This document shows, one piece after another, positions 23,533-35,115 of a stretch of DNA of 64,000 nt (the first letter of the stretch is position 1; each line of letters opens with the position of its first letter). Below the pieces are notes generated by a model. That model saw only the letters and a program-made list of their open reading frames with translations, did not search any database and was not told the DNA's origin. Made by a program: the position numbers and the translations under genes. The stretch comes from Sipunculus nudus (taxonomy: Eukaryota; Annelida; Sipuncula; Golfingiida; Sipunculidae): positions 41,464,527 to 41,528,526 of the forward strand of contig CM049308.1 in assembly GCA_026874595.1 (NCBI GenBank). The letters run 5' to 3'.

Positions 23533-24084
23533 TAAAAAAATTTGTGTACACACTTCCCTCTGTTATGCATAAATTGTGAATTAAAGTTATATTTAGTGGA
23601 ATAGACTAATTACTGTAATGAAACTTTGATACAGAATTACTAAATTACAGGTGGGGGGTTAACATATGAAATAGAAATGAGACAACTCAAGCTAATTGAC
23701 ATACTAAAATTCTGGTTTATGACTTCTTTTAAATTACCTTTTTCCTGTAAATATTGTTGAGTATAGCCTTGGTCATGTGTCGCCCCTGTTTGTTCATCTG
23801 TTTCTTTTTGTGTTTGTATACAATATCCAAAATAGTTTTCAATGAATTTCTGTAAGATACTGTGGAAGGAACCTGGGTGGTTTATGGGCTACGGGGTGCA
23901 GTTGGTGGTGCATGGATGTGGGGAACACTTTTATCTCATTTAGAAGTTTACACTTTAGATTTCCCATTATTGGATACTTATAATGAATGATGATGGCCTC
24001 ACCCTCACTGGCCTCAGCTTAAAAATAATATATAAGAAAAAAAGTCTTATCTCACAGAAGCAACAAATATTTTGAACATAAGTT

Positions 24085-24255
24085 ACCATGGTAATCCCGA
24101 TTACCAGAATTATTGGAATATTTCTTTGGGGTTACTTCAACCCTCCAAAAGTTTTCCTGAAAATATTTTTAATAACTTTTTGTTAACATTGCTAAAAGTC
24201 AAACCAACCAAAAGTGGCCGAAACATAATACCTCACAGCAGAGGTATGATAATAG
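24085..24255 (+). repeat. dispersed repeat tail, copy 1
   Basis: Reads 'taccatggtaatcccgatta', 'aaccctccaaaagtttt', 'aaaccaaccaaaagtggcc', 'gaaacataatacct' and 'gcagaggtat'. The same order of blocks occurs at 30645-30800 and, degenerate, at 43440-43605. It looks like the 3' part of a retroposon-type repeat found in many marine invertebrates. The 102-codon ORF through it is not credible. Confidence 0.5.
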
Positions 24256-25119
24256 AACATAGAATTTTCAAAGAAGAGGTTGTACTCTTCATTGTACATC
24301 AAGAAATTTATAAATTCAGTGCATGCTTTACTGCAGCAAATAATAAGTATGTATTTTTAGATTCTGATCAGTGTGTGTGACCAGCCATGGCAGCTTTCTC
24401 TCGGTTCCCTGTAATTAAGGGGTGTCATCTTAAAGGAGAGGGTCCTGTCTTTGTTTGATTCCTTCCTTTACGCCTGGTTGATCAGACAGAGAACTTGAGT
24501 AGACTGTCATTTTTGGAGAGTAATTGATGTCAGATATTTGATCAGTATATGTCTACTCCTTAACTGAGTGAAATTGCTAAAATTAAAGTGGTTATTTACT
24601 GTGTTTATATTTTCCTTTTTGTGTTAACATACTTTGTTTATCTTCACAGAACATTCATTTTGCTATTAGAAGTATCCTAATCATAACTTGTATTGCACCC
24701 ATATATATCAGTTATAAGTATATATATATTTAATCTCTAAGATATTTAAAATATTTAAAGAAACAATATTTTAGGACTAATACAAAATTCATATAATTCA
24801 ATTTGTAATTTATCATGATTAATATGAACTGTACATCACAATGAGAATGATAAGAGTATTAATAATTTATCAAGTATAAATTTTATGTGATTAAACTTAT
24901 AAGTTAATACAAAATTGACATCTGCAACATAAATGAAGTAAAAGTGACACCACTTTCCCCAGAGTGTGCTTTTCAAGGGTACCATCTGTGTCTACCCTTC
25001 AGGGGGAACATAAACTGTCATCATGTTTGTGAATTATTGTAGTCTTAATTTCTGCTTGAGTGAACATAAATTCTCTTTCCAGAGAGATGTTTGGATGAAG
25101 GTGAAGAACAATTGATAAA
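24256..25119. other. non-coding, no gene recognised
   Basis: CpG-poor AT-rich sequence; nothing further seen. Confidence 0.4.
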
Positions 25120-25441
25120 ATCATGTGAGATGCGGCCGAGCGCAAGTCTGCCTCAGATGCTAATGAGGAGGTGATAACTAAGAGAATTGATGCGGAACGC
25201 GCGCGGTACCACGGCTCAGGTTGACCTGTGACAAATGCCTTGTATAGTGTATAGAAATGAGGCCACTCCTGGCCATGTGGTACTGGTGTTGTACAAGTGG
25301 GCCCGGCACGCCTCACAGCTCAGATCTACATGTAGGTGACAACACACGTTGTCTCCTCGTTTGCCCAGGTTAACGGGAATTTTCACCCTTTTAAGATAGG
25401 GGTGAGCCACCATGTTTGTGGGAACAAACATGAAGTTGTAG
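25120..25441 (+). promoter_or_regulatory. CpG-rich block, candidate promoter and first exon
   Basis: In a long CpG-poor region this 320-bp stretch is locally GC- and CpG-rich ('gatgcggccgagcgc', 'gatgcggaacgcgcgcgg', 'ggcccggcacgcc'). It ends with a good splice donor, TTGTAG|GTGAGTGG, with GT at 25442-25443. It also holds a 9-bp-arm palindrome 'catgtttgtgggaacaaacatg' near 25410. Unmethylated, CpG-retaining islands with a downstream donor are typical of first exons, so it is a candidate 5' UTR exon for the gene starting at 34105. No transcript evidence is available. Confidence 0.35.
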
Positions 25442-26180
25442 GTGAGTGGCATTTGTAAATCTTTAGTATTTTAATCTCTTTGAATTATCCAGGATTATTG
25501 GATTTGGAATCATACAATCCAGGTATACTAACGACATTACCTGTAAATAGGACATCCTGTTCTCTCAGGTGTGACATGATGGGGAGGATGACGAGGAGCA
25601 AATAACATCATATCCCAATCATCAGCAACTCAGGATCATCAAATAAGCATTCTAACTATTTTCTAGGCACTGGTATATTATTACTATACTAATATTTCAT
25701 ATGGCTATATTGAATTATTTGGTCTCTTTAGATGTTTTGAAATGGTTGTGCAAAACTTTTACATTGGAGGCGTGTCTAGTTTGTAGTAAACAAGTCCTTA
25801 AGGATGTTAATTGCTATGATTAACCTGGTAAGTGGAATTTAATGAGAAAGCTTAACTTATATTAGTAATTAAATAACCAAAATATGTAAATGTGTGCATG
25901 TAATATGCGAGGATTATATCTTAATTAGATAAAGTAGTACTGGTATTTTTTCAGACGTATGTATTTATTAAACAGCCTGACCACCAAGCAGTATATGTGA
26001 ACAGAGTACTCAGTGATTACACTTATGACATTAATTGCCAAAATGAGATTAAATTTAAACATTTTTCAGTTAAGGTGCATGGAATTGTGAACACCAGGTT
26101 GATTCTAATACTATGCTCAAACATTCTTAGTGAAAGAGAGAAGTTCTCCCTTCTAAGTGCAATTAATTAAGACTACCTTC

Positions 26181-26235
<55 letters not shown>

Positions 26236-27447
26236 TCAAAACTTCATAAAAAAATTGATAAAATTATTTCTAATAATAATAATTTTGAGTTAATATACTA
26301 CACATTGGTTTCTTTTCATACAATAGAAATTGAACATAGCTGTAGCATAGCATGATTTCAACCAGAGATATGTAAAGTTTAAAGACTTTAAACATAGTAA
26401 AATTGGCTGATGAGAGAAAGGAATTGCACATAAGTTCTTTTGTATATAACATCTTTACTATTAATGTTATAATATTTAACAATACTTAATTTAGTATTCC
26501 AATATATAAAATGCTTATTTTAATATCTCTTATGCAAGGATTTATTGCAATATTCTTACAGGTAAGATTTTGCTTGTAGATTCCTACAAGTCCAAATCCT
26601 TGATAAGATCAGGAGTTACTGTAATATTCTGCCTGATACCAGTGTTGGTTTTAATATATAGGTATATATCAGTGGTGTAGTCAGTGGGAGCACTTTAAGC
26701 CTGAGCCAGGTATTTACATATATGGTCAGTATTATTCAGACTGCAGCAATAGCAAAGTGGTGTGTATGTATTTACGGCATGGTGATGGTCCTAAATAAAC
26801 AACCGTGATTTAGGGAGTGAAAAGGCCGAGCGATCGGCCCCAGGTAACAGCCAGCTTTACTCTCCCAGCAGACAGACAGATAAAGCACGAGGTTTTATCC
26901 AAGTCAATAGCTGATCTAGCCTCTTACTAAAGTAAAATCTGCTTGAGAGAGCATTTCAAAAACAGGTGCTAAAAGTGCTTGGAGTGCTGTAACATCCTTG
27001 TTGCCCTGAGAGTCTGCCTGTTTATTGTTTATTTAAAACTAGATCTTGTTATTCTACAGGGGTAGTTATTACTGGCAAGGTTGTCATGTGTAAACTCTTC
27101 CCTACAGGTAACATACCTTAACATAACACACATGTAAAGAGTTCATGACATTTTCTTGTTAAATATTTATCCAGCATTTATCCAGCAAAGCACAAAATTA
27201 TAGATTAACTTGTTGCTAATGAGACATTTCCCAAGCACTCATATTTTTATAATAGTCGTTTCAAAGAGAGTGTTATTTCTTTTTATTTATTGACATTATT
27301 TACTTACAGAATCTCATATAAACCAAGAAAGATTATAGATTTATTTTAATTGTTCAAAGAAAATATCAGAGAATAAGTTTTGAAAAGAGTATTTCTTTCC
27401 CATATTACTTTATCGACATGTCAATGTATTTATGACGATTGATATTC
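25442..27447. other. non-coding; (TA)n at 26184-26232
   Basis: CpG-poor sequence with a TA microsatellite at 26184-26232. No exon can be supported. Confidence 0.4.
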
Positions 27448-27482
27448 ATTCACTCTGGATGTAAGAATCATCCAGAGTGAAT
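27448..27482. repeat. perfect 14-bp inverted repeat
   Basis: ATTCACTCTGGATG and CATCCAGAGTGAAT are separated by the 7-nt loop TAAGAAT. Confidence 0.85.
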
Positions 27483-27545
27483 CTGGACTGTTGCTCTCAG
27501 GGAGAATGTTAAGTATGTTCAGGCTTATATATATACATATCTAAT

Positions 27546-27568
27546 TGAAATCTCAACTTATCTTCAAA

Positions 27569-27614
<46 letters not shown>

Positions 27615-27655
27615 ATATATATATGTATCATTTGAGATAATGTTAGATTTCAAGG
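27546..27655. repeat. palindromic repeat with (TA)n centre
   Basis: The imperfect inverted arms 'ttgaaatctcaacttatctt' + 'caaatgata' and 'tatcatttgagataat' + 'gttagatttcaag' flank a TA tract. This is typical of a small foldback MITE whose centre has become a microsatellite. Confidence 0.7.
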
Positions 27656-30644
27656 ACAAAAGGGGGTGTAGTGTGAGATATTAAAGGCAGAATTAACTGA
27701 GAAAATGAGATATCAAGGGTGGAACTGAACTTGGATAATTTTATATCAAGTACAAAGTGTCAAGCATATTTATGGTAGGTTTCTGTGGAGGCAATTTAAG
27801 TTCATGTGGATAGAAGAAATGCATATACATGGATCCTATAAAATTAGTTCAGAATAACATGCTAAAGATAAATACAATTATAAAGACTGAAGATATGCAA
27901 AAGTATAGGTAAAAAATATCATGATACTCTAGTTTAAAAATCTGAAGCAGTGCATTTTGAGATCTTTTAGGTTGAATGTAAATAAGACATTTTTAAACAT
28001 ATGAATTTTAAAACTAGAAAGAAAAAAAATGGAAAATATTTTTAAGCATGACAAATTTTCACCAACCTTAATAAAAGATTAGTAAATTTGCTGAACTAGT
28101 GCTGCCATTTTGGAATAATTTTACCTTTTCTGTGCATTAAGAGCTAGGCAACAACGTGATGACAGCAGCAGGCTCATAAAGTCAAAAGTGATCAGGCAGC
28201 TCTAAAATTTGATGTCTGATGGCACTGAATATGGCAATGGAGGTCATCCTGTGATAATTCTGAGTGATATATCCTGTATTACAGGATGTCAGGGTAATAA
28301 AATACAATATGCATGCCTTCCTCAGGTTCAACCTACTGTGGACATACCATTATAACCTCCACTCATATCAGTACATATCCAGGTACATATCACACGTTTT
28401 GGTTGCCCGGTGGGTCAGTAGTAGGTAATATTACTGTTGATATGAGCGAGGAATGTGAAAGGTTAATACGTTTATCAGCCTTGGGGGCTGGCACCTACTT
28501 CACCTGTGTTTGTGTGATATATAAAATATGATCGTTCCTTTTTGGATTTCTGACTGTGTACTAGAGGTGTGAGGTATTTGTTAAATGTGGCTGTTGAGGG
28601 AATCTTTAACTATGTTTTCTTGTCACCTAAAGTGAAACTTAGTAATATCTTAAGTAAATTCTCAATAAATATATATATATCTTTTAGTGTGTAGTCTGAA
28701 AATTTTAATGATATAGATTGATATCTTTTTTTTTACTGAGGACAGATATAAAAAAATTTAGCAATGTATGTGTTCATACTTGATATATGGGGTTATTTAA
28801 ATCATAACTCTTGCCATACATATACGTAAACCATAAATATATAATCAGAATATTGAGTATACATATTGTATATTCTGTTTAAATATTTATTCAAAATGAA
28901 AATTCTATAATTGGATCTGACCATGGCCTTGTAGTTTTCAGTTTATTTAGTTTTTCTATCATTTAGTATTTAGTATTTATATCAGTGTTGTGATCTTTCT
29001 ATTGATGTCAGTCTATGTCAGTCTCAGCATTGTCATAAATAAGTAACATCAGGTAATTTACAGGTTGTTCAAGCAAAATTACTTAAGTTAATTCAGAGGG
29101 TTGATTCAGGGATAAGCAAATCATACAGGCAAATACAACTTTACATAAGAGATTGCTTATTGTATATATCTTATAAATACTGGATTGGATATATATACGG
29201 TTTCTTAAAAAGCACTATCAAAGTTGAGATTAATAATAAAATCATTTCATGTTTTACAGCATCATATGCAAGAGAAAGCACAGATTAATGTTCTTTAGCT
29301 GCTGTTTTTTTAATGTCTACCAGGGTACGTATTGTAGAATACACTGTAAAATATGAGCAGGTAAAATGTATATCAGGGATAGACATGTGAAGCCGCACTA
29401 GACCCAATTATGTATCAATGAATAACTGTTGTGCATGCAACTTCGATTTGGTTAAATCAGCACAAAGAGGGCTTTCACTGCCTTTGAGTTTGGACATATG
29501 TAAGAAATACATAAACCTGTACTGAATGTTACCAGAATTGGGTTAACATTATATCTCGAGGCATTGGATGATGAGTTTTCATTGTGCCCCCTTTCCCTCT
29601 GTATATTGACTATGCTGTACACAGGTGCCTGGTTTTAGTCCTTTCACCAGTATAATCCTGGCAGGCTGCTGCAGGATATGATGTCCCCCTGAGGATGAAA
29701 CTATGCATGTCCTTGTACCTGATTATGTTGTGGATTATCAGCTTGCTGTATTCTGTGGGTGACTTTGAATTTCCTGCTCTCACCTGCTGCTGTCATACAA
29801 GGTAACACAACAACACCAGGTTAATGCACAGACAGTGATATCTAGTGATTAATAGGTCAGACATGACTTTAAATATGCGGGGTCAAAGTTGAGGTATATT
29901 GTCACCTTTCAATGCAAATGATGCCACCCACATTTCCCACATACCCTTACTTTGCTCATTTTAATATTAAATCAATAAAGTTTTTGACATCTGTGTTACC
30001 CTGGATAGAAAATTTATTATGATAATATAATATTATTCAATTGTAAACTCTATTTACTGTATGAGTATGTGTTATATGTGTCATTTGTTCAATTTATTTT
30101 GCATATTTTAATTTCATCTTGTATTAGTTAAGTATTCATTTTATTTTGCTTAAAAGCTGAGAGTCAATTTATACAAGAAAAGTTTTATAATGTGTGAGGC
30201 TTGCAAGCCTTATGTAAGTTCTTATGAACTATGCTTTAAATAGAGATGTACAAATAGATAAAGATATGTAAGGTGATATACTTTTAGAACTATGCTGTGA
30301 ATCAAGCTTTATAAAATAAAAAAATATATTAATTTGAGTAAAGCAGAAGCAAGCTATAACTAATCTTTCATGCAAAGGTCCTGGAAAATGTTTATCTGGG
30401 ACTCACTTCCAACTCATCATTTGTCTAATTAGTTACACTATGACAATACCACCATGGGCAGTCATTATTTTACACCTCTCCCTATTGGCCAGATTTCAAC
30501 TAATCAATAACAAAAAAATACATTTCCTTTACATGATTTTAAAATAAAAGGGTAATAGTTATGAATGGAGTGGTTTCCCTTTGGAAAAAAAGAAATTTCC
30601 CTATGTTACAATGGTATATATAATCCTTTTAACAAAAATTATAT
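27656..30644. other. non-coding, no gene recognised
   Basis: Very CpG-poor AT-rich sequence. A weak inverted pair 'actcatatcagta' / 'tactgttgatatgag' occurs at 28361-28446. No exon can be supported. Confidence 0.4.
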
Positions 30645-30800
30645 TATGGTGATCCAGATTACCTAAGAAAATGTACACTGCAACCCTCCACAAAATTTCA
30701 CTAAACTTATAATGCAAACTAGCTAACAGGCAAACCAACATACAAACCAATGAACGAAAGGGAAAACACAGTACCTTCCATGCAGAGGTATAATCAGCAA
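30645..30800 (+). repeat. dispersed repeat tail, copy 2
   Basis: Blocks 'atggtgatccagattacc', 'aaccctccacaaaatttcac', 'caaaccaacatacaaacc' and 'acagtaccttccatgcagag' match the order in the 24.1-kb copy. This copy is diverged. Confidence 0.5.
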
Positions 30801-32245
30801 AAGGTGCAAGTGATTGGTGTTACTATAATCTGTAGAACATATGTTACCTAGTATTGGTGATATAGGGGTATTCTGCACTTTGCTTTCACATGGTTTCATT
30901 GATAATAGTAGGTTTGAACCTATTTGGAACCAGACACATGGAACAGGAACACTGGTGGTACAAGTTGCATTTGTTGAGTGACAGAGTAATAAAATGAGCC
31001 ATTATGTAGGATGAATCTGTTAGTGGTTTTGTATAGTACAGATTTTTGTATTTTGCATGATCAGTAGGGTTTGGAGGGTTACCAGTATCTGGGAGATATC
31101 TGATATCTGGCAAAATTTTATGCCATGAGGGTTTACAGGTGGGAAGAGCACAGTACATATCCACTTTCTTTCAGACACTGCCCAATTTCCGCATTTGTTT
31201 TATATACATTATGTGTCTTCATTATAGGTCAATCTCTTTCTGCATCTCCCTGTTTTGATCACATCTGAATGTGTCATCAATCTGGCTGCAGAATCAATTT
31301 ATTTTAATCAAATGTTCCTTTGAATTCATGACCTAATGACCCAGCAGGTCACCACTGTCAAATAAACACTGATTATCAAAGTTTTATCAACATCATCTGT
31401 ATTGAAACTTAATATAACGTATTACAAAGTAAGTATTATATGTATGCAACTGGGTCATGTGAACTCTGATGTACCTGGACATTGCAGACAGGAATGTAGA
31501 GCATGATATGACCCAAAGAGTTAACAAAACAATCTTGAGTTTATAGCAAGTACTCCATGACAGCCAATAAGGGGAGATCAAGACTAGCTTAAGAACACAT
31601 GACTGTCACAGTTTCCTGACAGCCTTAACTATTACCTGACTTTCGCTGTTCAGTCAGGGTATAAACCTGTCAGTGAAAACTTATCTGCTATTTATAACTC
31701 TTGCATGATATTAATAGTGGTACCTGCTGTGGCTTGTCTAAGCAGAACATCTTTCTCTTTATCCACAACTGCATGAAATCTTAATAGAGTATAAGAAAAT
31801 TTAAAAGATATCACAAAATATGAATTGAGTAGAAAAACATTCTTATGATTATTCATAAATATTTTAGTTAGATGACCACTGAGGTTGACCAGGTCTATAT
31901 ATTTTACTACTAGTGTAATTCATTTGACAGGTCAGGCTTATTGTTCTTTTTGTGAATAGTTATCTTGATGGTGACTTTTGTAAGCTGGCCTGGTAAAAAT
32001 TAACAAGAGGTAAGTATAAAATAAATATTGTTGGCCTTTGAGATTCTCTATTGCCAAAGCCAAGAACAACCAGTGAGATTTTCTTTCAGAGAAACTGAAA
32101 AATCATGTGAAAAATCACTTTGTATAATATGTGTTAACCTTGATCTTTCCAGGTTTCTACACCTTTCTTTCACTGACCGGTATTTAGATGAAGCAAGACA
32201 AAAACAAACATGAACCAGAGAACATTTCTGACATTTTCTTCCCAG
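30801..32245. other. non-coding, no gene recognised
   Basis: CpG-poor sequence. An isolated donor-like AAGAG|GTAAGT occurs at 32009/32010. No exon can be supported. Confidence 0.4.
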
Positions 32246-32269
32246 CCAAGAAGCATTAGCACAAACTAG
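32246..32269 (+). other. candidate 24-bp 5' UTR exon
   Basis: A pyrimidine-rich acceptor ('acattttcttcccag') and a perfect donor (CTAG|GTAAGTTC, GT at 32270) lie only 24 bp apart and upstream of the start-codon exon. The donor alone could instead end a longer first exon. Only the two splice-like signals support it. Confidence 0.25.
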
Positions 32270-33996
32270 GTAAGTTCACTATTTTCTTATTGACTTCTTA
32301 AATCTCATCCAGGCTGCAGAACCCATAAAAATGGTGGGAAACTTCATTTAGATCAAGTGGCAAGGTGGTAAGAAATCAAGATGCAAAATAAAAAAAAACG
32401 GAAACTAGAATTGTATAATCGTAATATATGTTCAGTTGTTGGCCTTTTCTTATGCAATGATCCAAGATATGTGCAGGGAATATCTAGAAGTCATTCTGTT
32501 TTAAATTGATTACAGCCACAAGGAGTTTCAGCTGTGTCTGTTTTTGTGTTCCTTTATGGCAGCATATTGACCAGGGAAGACCTTATTAAATATTGGTGAT
32601 GTATTGGTAATTTTAAATTTAAAGGAATATATAAAAACATTTGCAGAATGGCAGATTAATATAGCCTTATAGGTTTGTTAATGACACTTCCAACTGCTGA
32701 ATTCTGGAGAACACTTCTCAGACAGTCACAAACAAAATATATATGTAAGCATCCACACAGATCATTATATATTACCACATGGACATACCGGTGACCCTCA
32801 AGTAGCTTAATTTCTCCCCTGGAGAGTGTTAGGTGATTGTTAGTATATGCACCAGACAGGTATATTATATAGAAGCAGTGATGTGAACAATAACCTCAGA
32901 ACTTTTTCGACTCGCTTTGACCAATCCCATTTACAAGCTCAAAGGCTTATTCTAACTCACTGGTTGTCCTGCTTTGGGTTCACTCAGGAGGTAATGGACA
33001 CAACAAACAACAACGTTGTCACATACTGTTGCATTGACTACACAAGCCATACACAGTTTATTAGTTGATATACATGTCTGTGCACAGGACGTATTTAACC
33101 CACATTTAAGCTGTAAAGTAGGATAAAGCTATAAACTGATCAACTGGACAGATATAAATCCTGACAGTATTGGTCAGATGGATATCAGGGGAATTTTATT
33201 GGTCAAATATTCTCCTTATACATTTAATATGATGGAAAATAAAAATGGTCTATCCACTTTGTTTACAGGACTTCTTCTAATGCCTGAATTTCTTATATGT
33301 TCTAATATTTTCCAATGAAAAAATTGTATCCTATATTTCCCAGCACTTAAACAATAATATGCTATATTTTTTTCACTGTACAATTGTGTTTCCAATAAAA
33401 TTGTTATTAATAAATATTTATTATTATATAGACCTTTTATGATTGAAAATATCTAGCTCTTTTTGAAAAACTATACTTGTAAGTGTTGCAGCTATCTAAA
33501 TAAATTAAACATACCTTAAGATGCTGCTTGGGGAAAAGATGGTCATCATGTTAATTTACTGTGTAAACCATGATTTTGCAGTGAAAACTCTGATATTTTT
33601 TAAATATAATTTTTGGGTGAATATTCCAGTAAACTACCATGTATTTGACACAGGCCCTCCTAAAATATTCCTATATTTCTTCAGGATCCTGATGGGAGCC
33701 CCTTGTTTATTCTAGGCTTCACGTATTATGCTGGTTTCTGCTGAATAATGCAGGTGCAATAAAAATAAAGAATAAAGGTTTAATACATATATACATACTC
33801 TGTGGAATGATTCTTTTATTAACTAATTAACAGGTGCAGAATTAAATCTTAAAATAGCAGATTCTAAATATAATTATAGAATAGTTTCATTTATGAAATT
33901 TGAGACTTATCACTCCTGTTATTTACATTGAAACTTTAATGAAATTGTAAAATAATTAAGTCTGAAATATTTTGAATTCTTTGTCCTGTTTTTCAG

Positions 33997-34125
33997 GATA
34001 AAACATCACAGGAAAAGAACAGCTGGTGAGGAGCTGCAGAATCTCCTCACCACGTTTCTGTGATAACATTTTTGGAAGCATTTAGGAGGAGAGAATTAAA
34101 CAACATGGCAACTGCCGTTGATTTG
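33997..34125 (+). other. exon carrying 5' UTR end and start codon
   Basis: The acceptor 'tttgtcctgtttttcag' ends at 33996, and the donor TTG|GTAAGT has GT at 34126-34127. The 108-nt leader contains no upstream ATG. An in-frame TGA at 34027-34029 fixes the ATG at 34105 as the first possible start, in good context (aacaacATGG). A perfect stem of 10 bp (34024-34033 with 34043-34052, 9-nt loop) sits about 50 nt before the ATG. The acceptor means at least one more non-coding exon lies upstream. A cryptic donor-like CTG|GTGAGG lies inside the stem. Confidence 0.65.
34105..34125 (+). CDS. coding exon 1 (partial CDS), MATAVDL, unrecognised basic Ser-rich protein
   Basis: Seven codons, Met-Ala-Thr-Ala-Val-Asp-Leu, end exactly at a phase-0 donor. 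The next convincing coding exon on this strand (58294) also begins in phase 0 and lacks its own start. Splicing the two gives a continuous N-terminus, ...VDL-KPRWQAYRHRR.... The exon is too short to be found by ORF length. The join is an inference from phase and splice quality. Other small exons inside the 24-kb gap cannot be excluded. Confidence 0.6.
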
Positions 34126-34729
34126 GTAAGTTTCTGGTGCATTCAACTCAGTGTGTTATACTGCATGTACACCAGTGGATTATATGTTTTATTTTATTTA
34201 TTTATTTTGTTTGGGGGGGGGGGTTATACTCATATATACTTTAAAATATCAAATAAAAGAAACAGGCATTAGGGGAGATGTATGTAATTTCAAGTATGAG
34301 GTACCAGGTGCACAATGCATTTAGGATTCTAAGTTCAGTTTCGGAAGAGGTCACCAGATGTCAGTAACAGTTCTCCAAGGTTTGTTCACAGGGGATTTCT
34401 TCCTTATTCAGATTTACAGGGTAGTTGTCTGAGGACTGTACACTCAGTGGTACTTGAACTTGTTTGGGTGTATAGTTTTACATCAGATCTTGTTTTACTT
34501 GCTAAGTGTACACTTAACATCTAGAGTTCCTCGTCACTGTTGTACACCTATAGGATTCATCAAATCAGGATTTTATGACACCTTGAGAGGGGCATATTTA
34601 TCATGAAGGATAAACTGGTCTCAAGTGCACAGGGCAGACATGGTTATGGACTGTTTATATTTAGTCTCAAAACACATTTTTTATATGCCCATCTATAATA
34701 GGATGTATTATGTATTTTGGTATACCTAC

Positions 34730-35115
34730 CGTCCATCCATCCATCTGTTAACTTTAAGTGTTGCCACAATAACTTACTGGGGCTTCAATGGATTTTCACA
34801 AAACTCACCATAACCACTTACCAATAGATTATCTCGCTCAAGTTAAATTATAGACAAAATCCACTCATATTTAATGAGGTCAGAGGTCATGAGGCTACGT
34901 TGTGGTGTCACTGAGATAATTTATCAGGAATATGATGGATTTGGATGAAACTCAACAGAAATATTATGAATAATATGGTGCCATCGTGATGACATGCAAA
35001 AAATATGATCGATTTTCATGAAACTCATTTTGAATATTACTGATACAGTTCCTCACCTGTATTACATTCTCAGTAAAATTCACGCATATTTAATGAGGTC
35101 AGAGCTCACAAGGTA
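34730..35115 (+). repeat. dispersed repeat with internal tandem units
   Basis: It begins with 'ctaccgtccatccatccatc' and carries 'tcaatggattttcacaaaac' and 'gattttcatgaaactc'. Two copies of 'atttaatgaggtcaga' lie near 34870 and 35090. A related fragment ('tttatgaggtcaaaggtcat') lies near 38232. The type is similar to the array at 41.3-42.6 kb. Confidence 0.5.
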
